Below, piece by piece: positions 33,551-42,590 of a DNA stretch of 64,000 bases. The notes beneath the pieces are model-generated. The model worked only from the letters and a program-made list of their open reading frames with translations, ran no database searches and was not told the DNA's origin. Numbering within the stretch: the first letter of the stretch is position 1; the number at the start of each line of letters is the position of its first letter. The translations under genes were made by a program, and so were the position numbers. Origin of the DNA: Sediminibacterium salmoneum NBRC 103935 (GTDB lineage Bacteria > Bacteroidota > Bacteroidia > Chitinophagales > Chitinophagaceae); NCBI RefSeq assembly GCF_000511175.1, contig NZ_KI866530.1:2582959-2646958 (forward strand), written 5' to 3'.

Positions 33551-34411
33551 ATGGCATTAAACCTACAGACTTTAAAAACCAGGGCCCTCACTGCAGTTGT
33601 ATTTGTATTGGTGATGTGTGGTGGTCTTTTTTATAACCAATGGAGTTTCTTAGGCTTGTTTGGGGTTATCATGGTAGGTTGCCTGGTAGAATTGCATCGG
33701 TTACAGGGGAAGATAAACGCCACATATGCCGGGGCCCCAATGATTTATAAGTTTCAGAATATTATCGGAAGTTTCTGGGTAATGCTGGTGATAGCGGGTA
33801 AAGGCAAGCTATATCAGGCTTTGCCGCTCTGGTATTGGGCTTCTGTTGTTGTGTATGTGCTGATAATTGTAGTCTTGATCACCATATTTTTCTACAGAAC
33901 CAGACTGGGTTATCCGGTAAGTTTATATTCGGCATTCGGTTTATTATATATTACCATCCCCTGTGCCATGATGATTGATTTATACGATCATAGTATTCAG
34001 TTTTTTGAGGGTCCGCACTGGGTATTACCAATGATTATTATTGCTTCCATCTGGATCAATGATACCATGGCTTATCTGGTGGGTTCAATCATTGGAAAAA
34101 CACCTTTAAGCCCTATCAGTCCCAAAAAAACCAAGGAAGGAACTTATGGGGGAGCAGTACTGGCGGTAATAGCGGTTACGCTGGCTGGCCATTATATCTG
34201 GGGCTTGCCGCTGAAAACCCTGGTAGCTGTTTCGCTAACATCTGCTATAGCAGGCACTTTGGGCGATTTGCTGGAGAGTAAAATCAAAAGGACTGCTGGT
34301 GTTAAAGACAGCGGAAGCTTTATGCCGGGTCATGGAGGCTTTCTGGATCGATTCGACTCTTTGCTGATAGCGATTCCTGCTGTTTGGCTGGTTTTATTTC
34401 TTTTTTTCTAA
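33551..34411 (+). CDS. cdsA: Phosphatidate cytidylyltransferase
   Basis: 286-residue multi-pass enzyme that makes CDP-diacylglycerol from phosphatidate and CTP, at the head of phospholipid synthesis. About seven or eight membrane segments are present. The signature at the C-terminus is KRTAGVKDSGSFMPGHGGFLDRFDS, with the Asp/Gly pattern of the family. It is followed by psd after 47 bases, so the pathway from phosphatidate to phosphatidylethanolamine is partly clustered here; the phosphatidylserine synthase is not in the window. Confidence 0.95.
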   Translation: MALNLQTLKTRALTAVVFVLVMCGGLFYNQWSFLGLFGVIMVGCLVELHRLQGKINATYAGAPMIYKFQNIIGSFWVMLVIAGKGKLYQALPLWYWASVVVYVLIIVVLITIFFYRTRLGYPVSLYSAFGLLYITIPCAMMIDLYDHSIQFFEGPHWVLPMIIIASIWINDTMAYLVGSIIGKTPLSPISPKKTKEGTYGGAVLAVIAVTLAGHYIWGLPLKTLVAVSLTSAIAGTLGDLLESKIKRTAGVKDSGSFMPGHGGFLDRFDSLLIAIPAVWLVLFLFF

Positions 34412-34458
34412 GAGTAAGTTCTCTGCACCCTACATTTGCACATTAATTCATTGACAAT

Positions 34459-35115
34459 ATGACCATACATCGGGAAGGATATAAAACCATTGCCATCACT
34501 GCCTTGCTTTTTGGAGGCACCAATTTGTTGTCGTTTGGTTTCCTGAGTGCCAGTTTGCCAACTGTAGCAACCATTGTTTTTATAGTAACATTGGCGCTAT
34601 TTCTTTTTATTATTTCTTTTTTCAGAATTCCTAACAGGGTTCATACCATTGATGACAATAAAATTATTTGTCCAGCCGATGGCAAGGTGGTGGTGATTGA
34701 AGAAATTACAGATGTAGAATATTTTAAAGACAAGCGAATTCAGGTAAGTATTTTCATGAGCCCTGCGAATGTGCATGTTAATCGCTATCCCATGAGTGGT
34801 GAAGTAACCTATAACCAATATCATAAGGGAAAATACCTGGTAGCCTGGCATCCAAAATCTTCCACAGAAAACGAAAGATGGAGTGTGGCTGTTAAGAACA
34901 AGCACGGAGAAATTTTATTTAAACAAATTGCAGGTGCATTAGCTAAAAGAATATGCAATTATTCTGCTGTAGGTGAAACTGCAAAGCAATGCGAAGAATA
35001 CGGTTTTATTAAGTTCGGTAGTAGGGTAGACGTTCTTTTGCCAGTAGGAACCAAAGTAGATGTTTCCCTGAATCAGGTGGTAAAAGGCGGTGTTACTGTG
35101 CTTGCCAGCTGGTAA
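34459..35115 (+). CDS. psd: Phosphatidylserine decarboxylase (archaeal-type, short form)
   Basis: 218-residue pyruvoyl-dependent enzyme converting phosphatidylserine to phosphatidylethanolamine. Two hydrophobic segments (about residues 10-30 and 34-54) anchor it. The catalytic core has VSIFMSPANVHVNRYPMSG and KQIAGALAKRICNYSAVGE. Self-cleavage should occur between Gly187 and Ser188 in FGSRVDVLLPVG, giving a very short alpha chain carrying the pyruvoyl group. A TACATTTG box at 34431-34438 suggests its own promoter as well as read-through from cdsA. Confidence 0.95.
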   Translation: MTIHREGYKTIAITALLFGGTNLLSFGFLSASLPTVATIVFIVTLALFLFIISFFRIPNRVHTIDDNKIICPADGKVVVIEEITDVEYFKDKRIQVSIFMSPANVHVNRYPMSGEVTYNQYHKGKYLVAWHPKSSTENERWSVAVKNKHGEILFKQIAGALAKRICNYSAVGETAKQCEEYGFIKFGSRVDVLLPVGTKVDVSLNQVVKGGVTVLASW

Positions 35116-35200
35116 TCAATAGGTTAAGAAATTAACAAGTTTTCTGCAGAAAAATTGAACAAAAGCAGTATTTTTAATACATCAATTAAAAACAAATCAT

Positions 35201-35407
35201 ATGAAAAAATTATTCTTATTCGCTATTTCTGCTACCCTTTTCACAGGTGTTGCATTGGCTCACGGTGATGGAAAAAAATGTGCAAAAGGAAAAGAGTGTG
35301 CAAAAGACGGTAAAGAAATGAAATGCGATATGAAAGGCAAAGAAATGAAAGATTGTTGCAAGAAAGATGCTGCTAAAAAACCAGCACCTGCAACTAAGAA
35401 AGCTTAA
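35201..35407 (+). CDS. Small secreted Cys/Met/Lys-rich protein
   Basis: 68-residue protein of no family I recognise. A clear Sec signal (MKKLFLFAISATLFTGVALA) precedes a mature peptide of about 48 residues. That peptide has His at its N-terminus (HGDGKK), five Cys (KKC, KEC, MKC and a CC pair), three Met, and many Lys, then an Ala/Pro/Lys tail. The composition suggests metal binding or anionic-surface binding, but nothing proves it. The gene is preceded by an 85-base gap after psd and ended by a strong hairpin at 35430, so it is a real unit. Confidence 0.78.
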   Translation: MKKLFLFAISATLFTGVALAHGDGKKCAKGKECAKDGKEMKCDMKGKEMKDCCKKDAAKKPAPATKKA

Positions 35408-35429
35408 TCAATCCCCCCAATTGTTACGT

Positions 35430-35461
35430 ACCCGTCCTGATAATATCAGTACGGGTTTTTT
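35430..35461 (+). terminator. Intrinsic terminator after the small secreted protein gene
   Basis: ACCCGT (35430-35435) with CTGA, and TCAG with ACGGGT (35451-35456), form a long hairpin with one mismatched pair, followed by TTTTTT. It lies between convergent genes. Confidence 0.85.
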
Positions 35462-35504
35462 ATTTTCATGATTTCAGATACGCGCAAAACGGATTTCCAT
35501 ATTA

Positions 35505-36200
35505 CTAGAAAATCTGCTCAAGTTCCTGTAAATGATATACCGTATAAGTAGGTTGAATATGCGGTGTAGTATTGAGATGATTTACGAATACCGTATCCAG
35601 GCCAGCATTAATCCCTCCCTGAATATCTGCATCTAAATTGTCTCCAATCATGATGCTGTGTTTGGGAACTGCCCCTGTTTTGCTAAGCGCAAAATCAAAT
35701 ATTTCTTTATGGGGTTTCAGGCTATTACTCACTTCAGAAGTAATCATTTCATTAAAGAAATGATCCATATTACTCTGTACTAATTTGTGCTGCTGAACTT
35801 TTTCGAAACCGTTGGTAATAAGATGCAATACATATCCCTTGCCAGTTAAATATTCCAGTATTTCATGTGTATAAGGAAATACCTTGTTTTTGTTGGGGAG
35901 AATATCCAGAAAGTCAACGCCCATTGATCTGGCCAGTTTTTCATTGGCCAGTTTAAAATCGAGCATGGCCAGGTACATTCTTTTCCATCTTAGCTCATCC
36001 TGTTTAATAACGCCTTTGGCATAGCGTTCCCATAAAAGATGGTTGTGAAAACTGTATCGTTCAAAAAATACATCAAAGTCGGCAATGCCTTTTTCATTCA
36101 ACTGATGAATACGGTAAAGGTCTTGTAATGCTTCTTTTGAATTGGTGTCAAAATCCCAAAGGGTATGGTCTAGATCGAAAAACAAGTGCTGGTATTGCAT
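35505..36200 (-). CDS. YjjG family noncanonical pyrimidine nucleotidase (HAD superfamily)
   Basis: 231-residue HAD phosphatase of the YjjG group, which removes phosphate from noncanonical pyrimidine nucleotides. Motif I is FFDLDHTLWDF (Asp9, Asp11), motif II is LITNGFEKVQ, and motif IV is IMIGDNLDADIQGG. The helical cap lies between about 20 and 95. The opening pattern DLDHTLWDFDTNSKEAL is characteristic of this group. It is divergent from an SDR gene with only 25 bases between starts. Confidence 0.92.
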   Translation of the reverse strand: MQYQHLFFDLDHTLWDFDTNSKEALQDLYRIHQLNEKGIADFDVFFERYSFHNHLLWERYAKGVIKQDELRWKRMYLAMLDFKLANEKLARSMGVDFLDILPNKNKVFPYTHEILEYLTGKGYVLHLITNGFEKVQQHKLVQSNMDHFFNEMITSEVSNSLKPHKEIFDFALSKTGAVPKHSIMIGDNLDADIQGGINAGLDTVFVNHLNTTPHIQPTYTVYHLQELEQIF

Positions 36201-36225
36201 GCGGTAAAGTTAGTAACTTTAACAG

Positions 36226-36924
36226 ATGAATATCATTGTAACAGGAGCTTCCAAAGGAATAGGCAGAGCAATTGCAGAAAAATTTGCTGCAGAAGGCAAT
36301 ACCATACTTATCTGCAGTAGAGGAGAGAAGTCTTTGTACGATACGGTGAACGAACTGCAAACAAAATTCCCCGGGAGTATTATTAAAGGGAAAGCCAGTG
36401 ATATGTCAGATAAACAATCTGTACATGAATTTGCTAGCTGGTGTCTTGAACAGGGTTCACCTGATGTTTTGGTAAACAATGCAGGTCAGTTTGTGCCAGG
36501 GAGTATTCATGATGAAGCGGATGGCATTCTGGAGCAAATGATTGAGACGAATTTGTATAGTGCCTATCATTTAACAAGAGCGCTTTTGCCCTCGATGATT
36601 AACAAAGGTTCAGGCCATATTTTTAATATCTGTTCTATTGCTTCTTTACATGCTTATTCCAATGGCGGAAGCTATAGTATTTCCAAATTTGCCTTATTAG
36701 GGTTTAACAAAAATCTTCGGGAGGAGCTAAAACCCAAAGGCATCAAAGTGACCGCTGTAATGCCGGGAGCTACACTGAGTGCCAGCTGGGATGGATTTGA
36801 TATTGATCCCAAAAGAATCATGGAAGTGAATGATGTTGCTGAAATGATTTATGCAACGTCAAAGCTTTCGTCCATGGCTGTTGTAGAAGACATAGTAATG
36901 CGTCCTCAGTTGGGAGATTTGTAA
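36226..36924 (+). CDS. SDR family oxidoreductase
   Basis: 232-residue short-chain dehydrogenase/reductase. The cofactor motif is TGASKGIGRA (residues 6-15), NNAGQF is the NNAG block, and the catalytic Tyr150 and Lys154 are in SYSISK with Ser upstream in ICSIAS. A basic residue (Arg) after the first strand favours NADPH. A TAACTTTA box (36214-36221) ends 4 bases before the ATG. The substrate is not indicated; 3-ketoacyl or sugar reductions are both possible. Confidence 0.92.
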   Translation: MNIIVTGASKGIGRAIAEKFAAEGNTILICSRGEKSLYDTVNELQTKFPGSIIKGKASDMSDKQSVHEFASWCLEQGSPDVLVNNAGQFVPGSIHDEADGILEQMIETNLYSAYHLTRALLPSMINKGSGHIFNICSIASLHAYSNGGSYSISKFALLGFNKNLREELKPKGIKVTAVMPGATLSASWDGFDIDPKRIMEVNDVAEMIYATSKLSSMAVVEDIVMRPQLGDL

Positions 36925-36927
36925 ACC

Positions 36928-37818
36928 TTAATCTATACTGCCCGAAAGAAGTATTTGCCAGGCCTCCTGCACTTTTTCCTGATTCAGTAATTCTGCTGCA
37001 TATTTATGAAGTTCCTGTTCCATTTCAGTGGGCGTTAGACCGTAATACTGAATGATGTTTTTTAAACGGTCATCTGAAAATCCAGGGTTAATGGTTGGCA
37101 ACTCATGCACATTGGCTAACTGACCTAAATGATTTCCGGTTAAGAAACTGCTGTTCTTAATGCTGCCGGGTAAAGCATCTATTCCAATGCCTAGTGCAGT
37201 ATTGGGTTTGGCTACTTTAAAAAGATTGCCGGTGTTCACTTTGCAATACCAGTCTCCACCTAAACGGGCAACCAATTCCAGTTTGGTCTGATCAATCATA
37301 TTGCCTGCTTCATTTAAAATGCTATCGTCAATATGCATACAAAGCACTTCAGCAATCACCAGTTGTCCTGCCCCACCTTCTTCTCCCAAACTTTTTACTT
37401 CGTTAATTTTACACTCCAGTTTTATTTTGGCTTCTTTTACCATAGGAGGAGCAACTTTACTTGCAGCTTCTTTGGTAAAACCTGCTTTGGTAAATTCATC
37501 TGTTCCTTTAGGATATTCGCAGCTAGATAAACTCATCTGCTGCACCATGCTATAGTCTACAATGTTTATTACACATTCAGGAACTTCCAGCACATTTTCC
37601 AGGGTATGTTTAGTGGTATTGTCTCTGCCTCTTCTTGCAGGCGAAAAAATTACAATCGGCGGATTAGATGAAAACAGATTGAAAAAACTAAATGGGCTGA
37701 GATTTACATTGCCTAGCCTGTCGATGGTACTGGCAAAACAAATAGGTCTTGGGGCAATGGCATGTTGCAACCAGGCCTGTCTTTGCATAATGGGTAACTC
37801 AGCCAATTCAATTTTCAT
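36928..37818 (-). CDS. Flavin reductase family protein (FMN-binding split barrel)
   Basis: 296-residue protein with the flavin-reductase/split-barrel fold: APRPICFASTIDRLGNVNLSPFSFFN and VIFSPARRGRDNTTKHTLENV at the N-terminus are the FMN site. The C-terminal 90 residues (GIDALPGSIKNSSFLTGNHLG onward) are a helical extension found in Bacteroidota homologues. It lies 9 bases downstream of the FAH-family gene, so the two are probably one transcript in aromatic or other ring-compound breakdown. Confidence 0.9.
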   Translation of the reverse strand: MKIELAELPIMQRQAWLQHAIAPRPICFASTIDRLGNVNLSPFSFFNLFSSNPPIVIFSPARRGRDNTTKHTLENVLEVPECVINIVDYSMVQQMSLSSCEYPKGTDEFTKAGFTKEAASKVAPPMVKEAKIKLECKINEVKSLGEEGGAGQLVIAEVLCMHIDDSILNEAGNMIDQTKLELVARLGGDWYCKVNTGNLFKVAKPNTALGIGIDALPGSIKNSSFLTGNHLGQLANVHELPTINPGFSDDRLKNIIQYYGLTPTEMEQELHKYAAELLNQEKVQEAWQILLSGSID

Positions 37819-37827
37819 ACCCTTGAT

Positions 37828-38835
37828 TTATATTTTCTTTTTATCTAAAATAGAAAAACCGTCTTCGTCTTTTACAATTGTATTGGTTAGTCTGCCCAAT
37901 CCTTCTATTTCCATTTCCACTGTATCTCCCGGCTGCAACCATTGTTCGGTATAGTTGGGGTCATTTAATTTTCCTGTACCATTCAATTCCAGAAAGCAGC
38001 CCGTACCCACTGTTCCGCTACCAATTACATCACCTGCCTGAATATTTACCCCATAAGAACAACGCTCAATAATTTCTGCGAAAGTCCAATCCATATCGCC
38101 CACATTTCCATCGCTTACTTGCACCCCATTCACCCAGCATTTCATTGGGAGGTTCCAGCTTTTACCCACATGACCTTCCTTGGCTGGAATTTCAAATTGT
38201 TCCAATTCGTCCAGGGTAACCAGACAAGGTCCAATAACTGTTGAAAAATCCTTTCCCTTAGCAGGTCCCAGATTCAAAAGCATTTCTTCCATCTGAAGTC
38301 TTCTGGCACTCATATCGTTCATAATCATGAGACCTCCAATATATTGGTCGGCATGCTCTGCTCTTATATTTCTTCCATTTCTGCAAATTACAATGGCTGC
38401 TTCCAGTTCAAAATCGAGTTTTTCAAAATGGTCCGGCATACAAACGATATCACCAGGACCCTGAATGCTATGGTGATTGGTAAAATAAAAAATTGGGTAT
38501 TGATCAAATTCAGGAATCATGTCTACTTTTCTGTTTCTTCTGGCAGCAGCAACGTGTTGTCTGAATGCATAACCATCTCTGCAGGAAGTAGGAAAGGGAA
38601 CCGGTGCCAGCAGCATTGCTTCTTCAATAGGCAGGCCTCTGTCTTTGCTTAAACGCCCCGATTTAATGGCAGCTTCTGTTTGCTGTGCAATCGGAAACAT
38701 ATCGTCCCAGTAATGCAGGAACATATTCATGCTATTGGGTAATTCCGGATGCATGGCATCACAGTCGAATAACAAACCATCTACTAAAAAAGCCAGTTGA
38801 TCGTGTCCGTTGGATAAATAAGAAACAAGCTTCAT
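37828..38835 (-). CDS. Fumarylacetoacetate hydrolase family protein
   Basis: 335-residue FAH-fold hydrolase. Family blocks are PTSCRDGYAFRQHVAAARR near residue 85, DFELEAAIVICRNGRNI (Glu metal ligand), YIGGLMIMNDMSARRLQ (Asp ligand) and GKDFSTVIGPCLVT. The C-terminal VIGSGTVGTGCFLELNG is also typical. It probably cleaves a C-C bond in a fumarylacetoacetate-like compound. It is first of a two-gene unit with the flavin reductase and is divergent from the GH9 gene. Confidence 0.92.
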   Translation of the reverse strand: MKLVSYLSNGHDQLAFLVDGLLFDCDAMHPELPNSMNMFLHYWDDMFPIAQQTEAAIKSGRLSKDRGLPIEEAMLLAPVPFPTSCRDGYAFRQHVAAARRNRKVDMIPEFDQYPIFYFTNHHSIQGPGDIVCMPDHFEKLDFELEAAIVICRNGRNIRAEHADQYIGGLMIMNDMSARRLQMEEMLLNLGPAKGKDFSTVIGPCLVTLDELEQFEIPAKEGHVGKSWNLPMKCWVNGVQVSDGNVGDMDWTFAEIIERCSYGVNIQAGDVIGSGTVGTGCFLELNGTGKLNDPNYTEQWLQPGDTVEMEIEGLGRLTNTIVKDEDGFSILDKKKI

Positions 38836-38909
38836 GCACTTTCAATTTGAATACAAAAATAGGCTAAAAAGCCTGCCTAAGCACTTATCTTTAAGGCATA
38901 ATTGTTGCC

Positions 38910-41480
38910 ATGAAAATTTTGAATTTTAATCGCATAGTTTTTACTTTACTTCTGGTTTTTTTTGCCGGAGATCTTATTGCAAAAGAAAATAGCTGGATTC
39001 GGATTAACCAGCTGGGTTATCAGCCAGGAGGTTCAAAAGTGGCCGTATTCGTGAGTAAGGAGCAGGCTCCCATTTCTTATTTTGAATTAATTAATGCAAG
39101 GTCGAAGCAAGTGGTGTATAAAGCTGCTACAGGGAAAAGCTTTGGTTCCTATGGTCCCTTTGCAATGGGCTACCGACTCAATTTTAGTGCGTTTAAAGGG
39201 AAGGGTAAATTTTATATCAAGGCAGGAGCAGCAACGTCTCCTGAGTTCAGGATAGATGATCATGTGTACAACGGAACAGCTGATTTTTGTTTACAGTATA
39301 TGCGTCAGCAACGCAGTGGGTATAATCCATTTCTGAAAGACAGTTGTCATACGCATGATGGCTATACTTTGTATGGAGCCGCCGCCGGATTACCCGATAG
39401 TACTAAAATAGATGCCAGTGGTGGTTGGCACGATGCCAGTGATTATTTACAATATAGTACTACCACGGCCAATGCCACTTTTCATTTACTGGCAGCATAC
39501 CGGGATTTCAAAAATGTATTTTCAGATCAGTATGACTGGAACGGGCTAAAAGGGAAGAATAATCGAGCAGACATTATGGATGAAGCCAAATGGGGACTGG
39601 ACTGGTTGGTAAAAATGCATCCCCGCAAAGACTGGATGTTTAATCAACTGGCAGACGACAGAGACCATATGAGCATGCGCATCCCGAAAGAAGATGCTTA
39701 TTACGGAAGAGGATTTGAACGCCCCGTTTATTTTATTAATGGGGAACCTCAACAGCGAGGTAAATTTTTAAATAATACCAAGGGAACCAGTTCTACTGCT
39801 GCCAAGTTCAGTGCTGCTTTTTCATTGGCTGCCGGTCTTTTTAAAGGCACACCGCAAGCAGATTTATATGCATCCAAATCTTTATCAGCTTATGAATATG
39901 CTTTTATTAAGCCTGGGGTTACACAAACTGCTTCAGTACGTTCGCCCTATATTTATGCAGAAGACAACTGGGTAGATGATATGGAGCTTGCTTCTGCCAT
40001 GCTGATTACCAAAGATCAGAATGCAGCTGATAAAGCTTTTCAATATGCTTTACAGGAACCGGTTACACCCTGGTTGGGCAAAGACACTGCCAGTCATTAT
40101 CAATGGTATCCATTCATAAATCTGGGACATTATGAACTGGCTAAACAATTGAAAGACAAAAGAAGAGATACCATTATACAGTTTTATCGCAATGGAATAG
40201 AGGGCGTTTGGAACAAGGCAAAACAAAATGTTTTTTACAGAGGAATTCCTTTTATCTGGTGTAGCAATAATTTAACCGTTTCATTTGCCATTCAATGCTT
40301 ATGGTATAGCAACTTAACCGGTAGCAAAGAATTTGATGAACTGGCACAGGCCAATATCGATTGGTTGTTTGGTTGCAATCCCTGGGGTACCAGCATGGTA
40401 TACGGATTGCCTGAATGGGGTGATATACCTGTAGATCCACATTCTGCTTTTACGCATATAAAAAACTATCCTATTAACGGAGGATTAGTAGATGGTCCGG
40501 TTTATACCAGCATCTATAAAAACCTAATTGGCATTCAGTTGAATGATCCGGATGAATATGCTGAATTCCAAAGTGATCTGGCCGTATATCACGATGATTA
40601 CGGCGATTACAGTACCAATGAACCAACCATGGACGGAACAGCCAGCTTGGTTTATTTACTCGCGGCCAAGGAGCAGGAAGGGCTTGCTGCTTTAAAGTCA
40701 ACGAATGGCGATAGAAAACCACTCAGTAGTACAAACATGAGTAATATCAATACAAAACCAGCAACTCCTGCTTCTATTCCTGTTTATCAAATGGGTGCGG
40801 TTGTTAAATCGCTGAATCCGGCAGAACCTTCAGTAGCATTGGTTTTTACCGGAGATGAATACGGGGAGGGATTAGCAACGGTTGAACAGATACTGGCCCG
40901 CGAAAAAGTAAAAGCTGGTTTCTTTTTCACCGGAAGATTTTATCGTAATCCTGCTTTTACAAAAGGTATAAAAGCCTTGCAGAAAAGCAATCACTATCTG
41001 GGTGCACATAGCAATGATCACTTGTTGTACAATGATTGGACAAATCGGAATCAGTTATTAGTTAGCTACGATTCTTTCAATACAGACCTGAAGAAAAATT
41101 TTCAGGCCATGGAAGACCTGGGTATTGATACAAGGGATCGTAAGCTGTTTATTCCTCCTTATGAATGGTGGAATGACAGTGTAGCCAGCTGGTGCAATTG
41201 GAATGGACTTCGTTTGTTCAGCTTTACGCCGGGAACTTATACCAATGCAGACTATACCTGGCCGGAATTGGGCAGCAGCTATCAATCCAATGCAGCGTTG
41301 ATGAATAAGCTAAAAGATTTGACCTCTACACCCGGAAAATTAAATGGCAATATTTTATTGTTACATGTAGGTACAGACCCAAGACGAAAGGAAAAATTAT
41401 ACAATGAATTGTCTGCTATTATTCGTTTGCTGCGAAGCAGGGGGTATTCAATAAAAAGGATAGATGAGTTAATCAATTGA
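38910..41480 (+). CDS. GH9 glycoside hydrolase fused to a polysaccharide deacetylase-like domain
   Basis: 856-residue secreted enzyme with three parts. After the Sec signal (to about residue 24), an Ig-like CelD_N domain begins at WIRINQLGYQPGGSK. The (alpha/alpha)6 GH9 domain follows (about 120-595), with the catalytic bases Asp175 and Asp178 in GGWHDASDY and the acid Glu571 in NEPTMDGTASL. After a Thr/Pro/Ser linker (about 600-640), a CE4/NodB-like domain runs to the end. It has FTGDEYG (Asp649, Glu650), GAHSNDH (His700, His704), FIPPYEWWND and a final LLLHVGTDPR. The pair of activities suggests attack on an acetylated beta-glucan or xylan. Activity of the second domain is inferred from its retained motif order. 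Confidence 0.92.
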   Translation: MKILNFNRIVFTLLLVFFAGDLIAKENSWIRINQLGYQPGGSKVAVFVSKEQAPISYFELINARSKQVVYKAATGKSFGSYGPFAMGYRLNFSAFKGKGKFYIKAGAATSPEFRIDDHVYNGTADFCLQYMRQQRSGYNPFLKDSCHTHDGYTLYGAAAGLPDSTKIDASGGWHDASDYLQYSTTTANATFHLLAAYRDFKNVFSDQYDWNGLKGKNNRADIMDEAKWGLDWLVKMHPRKDWMFNQLADDRDHMSMRIPKEDAYYGRGFERPVYFINGEPQQRGKFLNNTKGTSSTAAKFSAAFSLAAGLFKGTPQADLYASKSLSAYEYAFIKPGVTQTASVRSPYIYAEDNWVDDMELASAMLITKDQNAADKAFQYALQEPVTPWLGKDTASHYQWYPFINLGHYELAKQLKDKRRDTIIQFYRNGIEGVWNKAKQNVFYRGIPFIWCSNNLTVSFAIQCLWYSNLTGSKEFDELAQANIDWLFGCNPWGTSMVYGLPEWGDIPVDPHSAFTHIKNYPINGGLVDGPVYTSIYKNLIGIQLNDPDEYAEFQSDLAVYHDDYGDYSTNEPTMDGTASLVYLLAAKEQEGLAALKSTNGDRKPLSSTNMSNINTKPATPASIPVYQMGAVVKSLNPAEPSVALVFTGDEYGEGLATVEQILAREKVKAGFFFTGRFYRNPAFTKGIKALQKSNHYLGAHSNDHLLYNDWTNRNQLLVSYDSFNTDLKKNFQAMEDLGIDTRDRKLFIPPYEWWNDSVASWCNWNGLRLFSFTPGTYTNADYTWPELGSSYQSNAALMNKLKDLTSTPGKLNGNILLLHVGTDPRRKEKLYNELSAIIRLLRSRGYSIKRIDELIN

Positions 41481-41491
41481 TGGCTATTAAA

Positions 41492-41512
41492 TGAAAGTAA
41501 AAGCTACTTTCA
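41492..41512. terminator. Weak hairpin between convergent genes
   Basis: TGAAAGTA (41492-41499) pairs with TACTTTCA (41505-41512) around a 5-base loop between the GH9 fusion gene and the 94-residue unknown. No clean T-run follows, so termination is only possible. Confidence 0.32.
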
Positions 41513-41519
41513 CTTGGAG

Positions 41520-41804
41520 TTACCATTTTTCTTCGTCGGAAGCAGAAGGATCTTGTTTGAATTTTTCACGGGAAGCTTTTTTCTCTGCCAGTCTTTGCAA
41601 TATAGCTTCTGCAATAACGGGTGCTGCGTCAGTAGTGTTGGCCTGATCTAACAGGGATTTTATTTTTGCTTCGCTAACATCAATGCGATAGAGAATAAAA
41701 ACCAGCTTTTCGAAATCCTTGGTAATTAACCAGTCAATCGCCTTAATTAAATCTGCTTTGTTTAGCTGTTCAATGGTTGCAATATCTAAAATGGGTTCAG
41801 CCAT
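41520..41804 (-). CDS. Hypothetical protein, 94 residues
   Basis: Small, mainly helical, acidic protein that I do not recognise: no signal and no Cys. It has regular Leu/Ile spacing (IEQLNKADLIKAIDWLITKDF, then KIKSLLDQAN) and a charged tail ending DEEKW. It is the last gene of the long sdpR-led operon, 8 bases after the TIGR02757 gene. Coupling to that gene supports reality. Function unknown. Confidence 0.75.
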   Translation of the reverse strand: MAEPILDIATIEQLNKADLIKAIDWLITKDFEKLVFILYRIDVSEAKIKSLLDQANTTDAAPVIAEAILQRLAEKKASREKFKQDPSASDEEKW

Positions 41805-41812
41805 ATTTAAAT

Positions 41813-42586
41813 TTAATATTTCTCAATGACTCCCAGGCCAAATAGTGCAAAGTCGTATTTGGCAGGATCTTTAGGATCCAGCTTTCGTAAATAATTGGTC
41901 AACTCTTCTGCTGCCAGCCAGTCTGTTTGCTTGCGATCCAATAACTGAAATCTTTTGGCAACCCTGGCTACATGTACATCAATTGGACAAATGAGTTGTT
42001 GCGGTTTTATCTGATTCCAGATGCCAAAGTCTACACCTTGTTTGTCCTTTCTTACCATCCATCTCAAAAACATATTCAGCCTTTTACAACTAGACCCTTT
42101 TTCGGGAGTTGATATATGTTTACGGGTTCTTACAGGAGCGTCTTCTAATGAGAAAAAGTAGTGATGAAAATAACTGAGCGCCTCTTTCACAGAATCGGGT
42201 GCTTTATTTCCGGGCATGAATGCATTTTCAAGTGAATCATATTGCTGATAGTGTTCCCTGAAAAATTCAATGCAGTATAATAAGTCGGTTGCATTGAAAG
42301 TGCGGTGCTTAAAGTTTTCCAGCTTTTTTAATTCGGTAGGTTCTGCATTAAGGCAAAACTGATGTGGCTGCATTTCCATCAGCTGCATCAGCTCTTTTGC
42401 TTTTTGAATAATGGTAGTTCTGTTCCCCCAGGCAAAAATGGCTGCAAAAAATCCGGCTATTTCAATGTCTTGTTTTTTGGCGAATAAATGAGGAATGCAA
42501 ACGGGATCAGCGGCAATGAACGCAAGCTGATTATACTCTTTTACTTTTCTGTTGAAAAAGACCTGTAATTTCTCCGCGGCTTCCAT
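41813..42586 (-). CDS. TIGR02757 family protein (DUF2400)
   Basis: 257-residue protein of a widespread Bacteroidota family with a helix-hairpin-helix-like (HhH-GPD resembling) core and no settled function. Family marks are NQLAFIAADPVCIPHLF, FFAAIFAWGNRTTII and RLNMFLRWMVRKDKQGVDFGIW. The block QQLICPIDVHVARVAKRFQLLDRKQ follows, then LRKLDPKDPAKYDFALFGLG. A DNA-repair-like role is often supposed but unproven. It lies 4 bases after the serine hydrolase gene. Confidence 0.9.
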   Translation of the reverse strand: MEAAEKLQVFFNRKVKEYNQLAFIAADPVCIPHLFAKKQDIEIAGFFAAIFAWGNRTTIIQKAKELMQLMEMQPHQFCLNAEPTELKKLENFKHRTFNATDLLYCIEFFREHYQQYDSLENAFMPGNKAPDSVKEALSYFHHYFFSLEDAPVRTRKHISTPEKGSSCKRLNMFLRWMVRKDKQGVDFGIWNQIKPQQLICPIDVHVARVAKRFQLLDRKQTDWLAAEELTNYLRKLDPKDPAKYDFALFGLGVIEKY

Positions 42587-42590
42587 TCCA

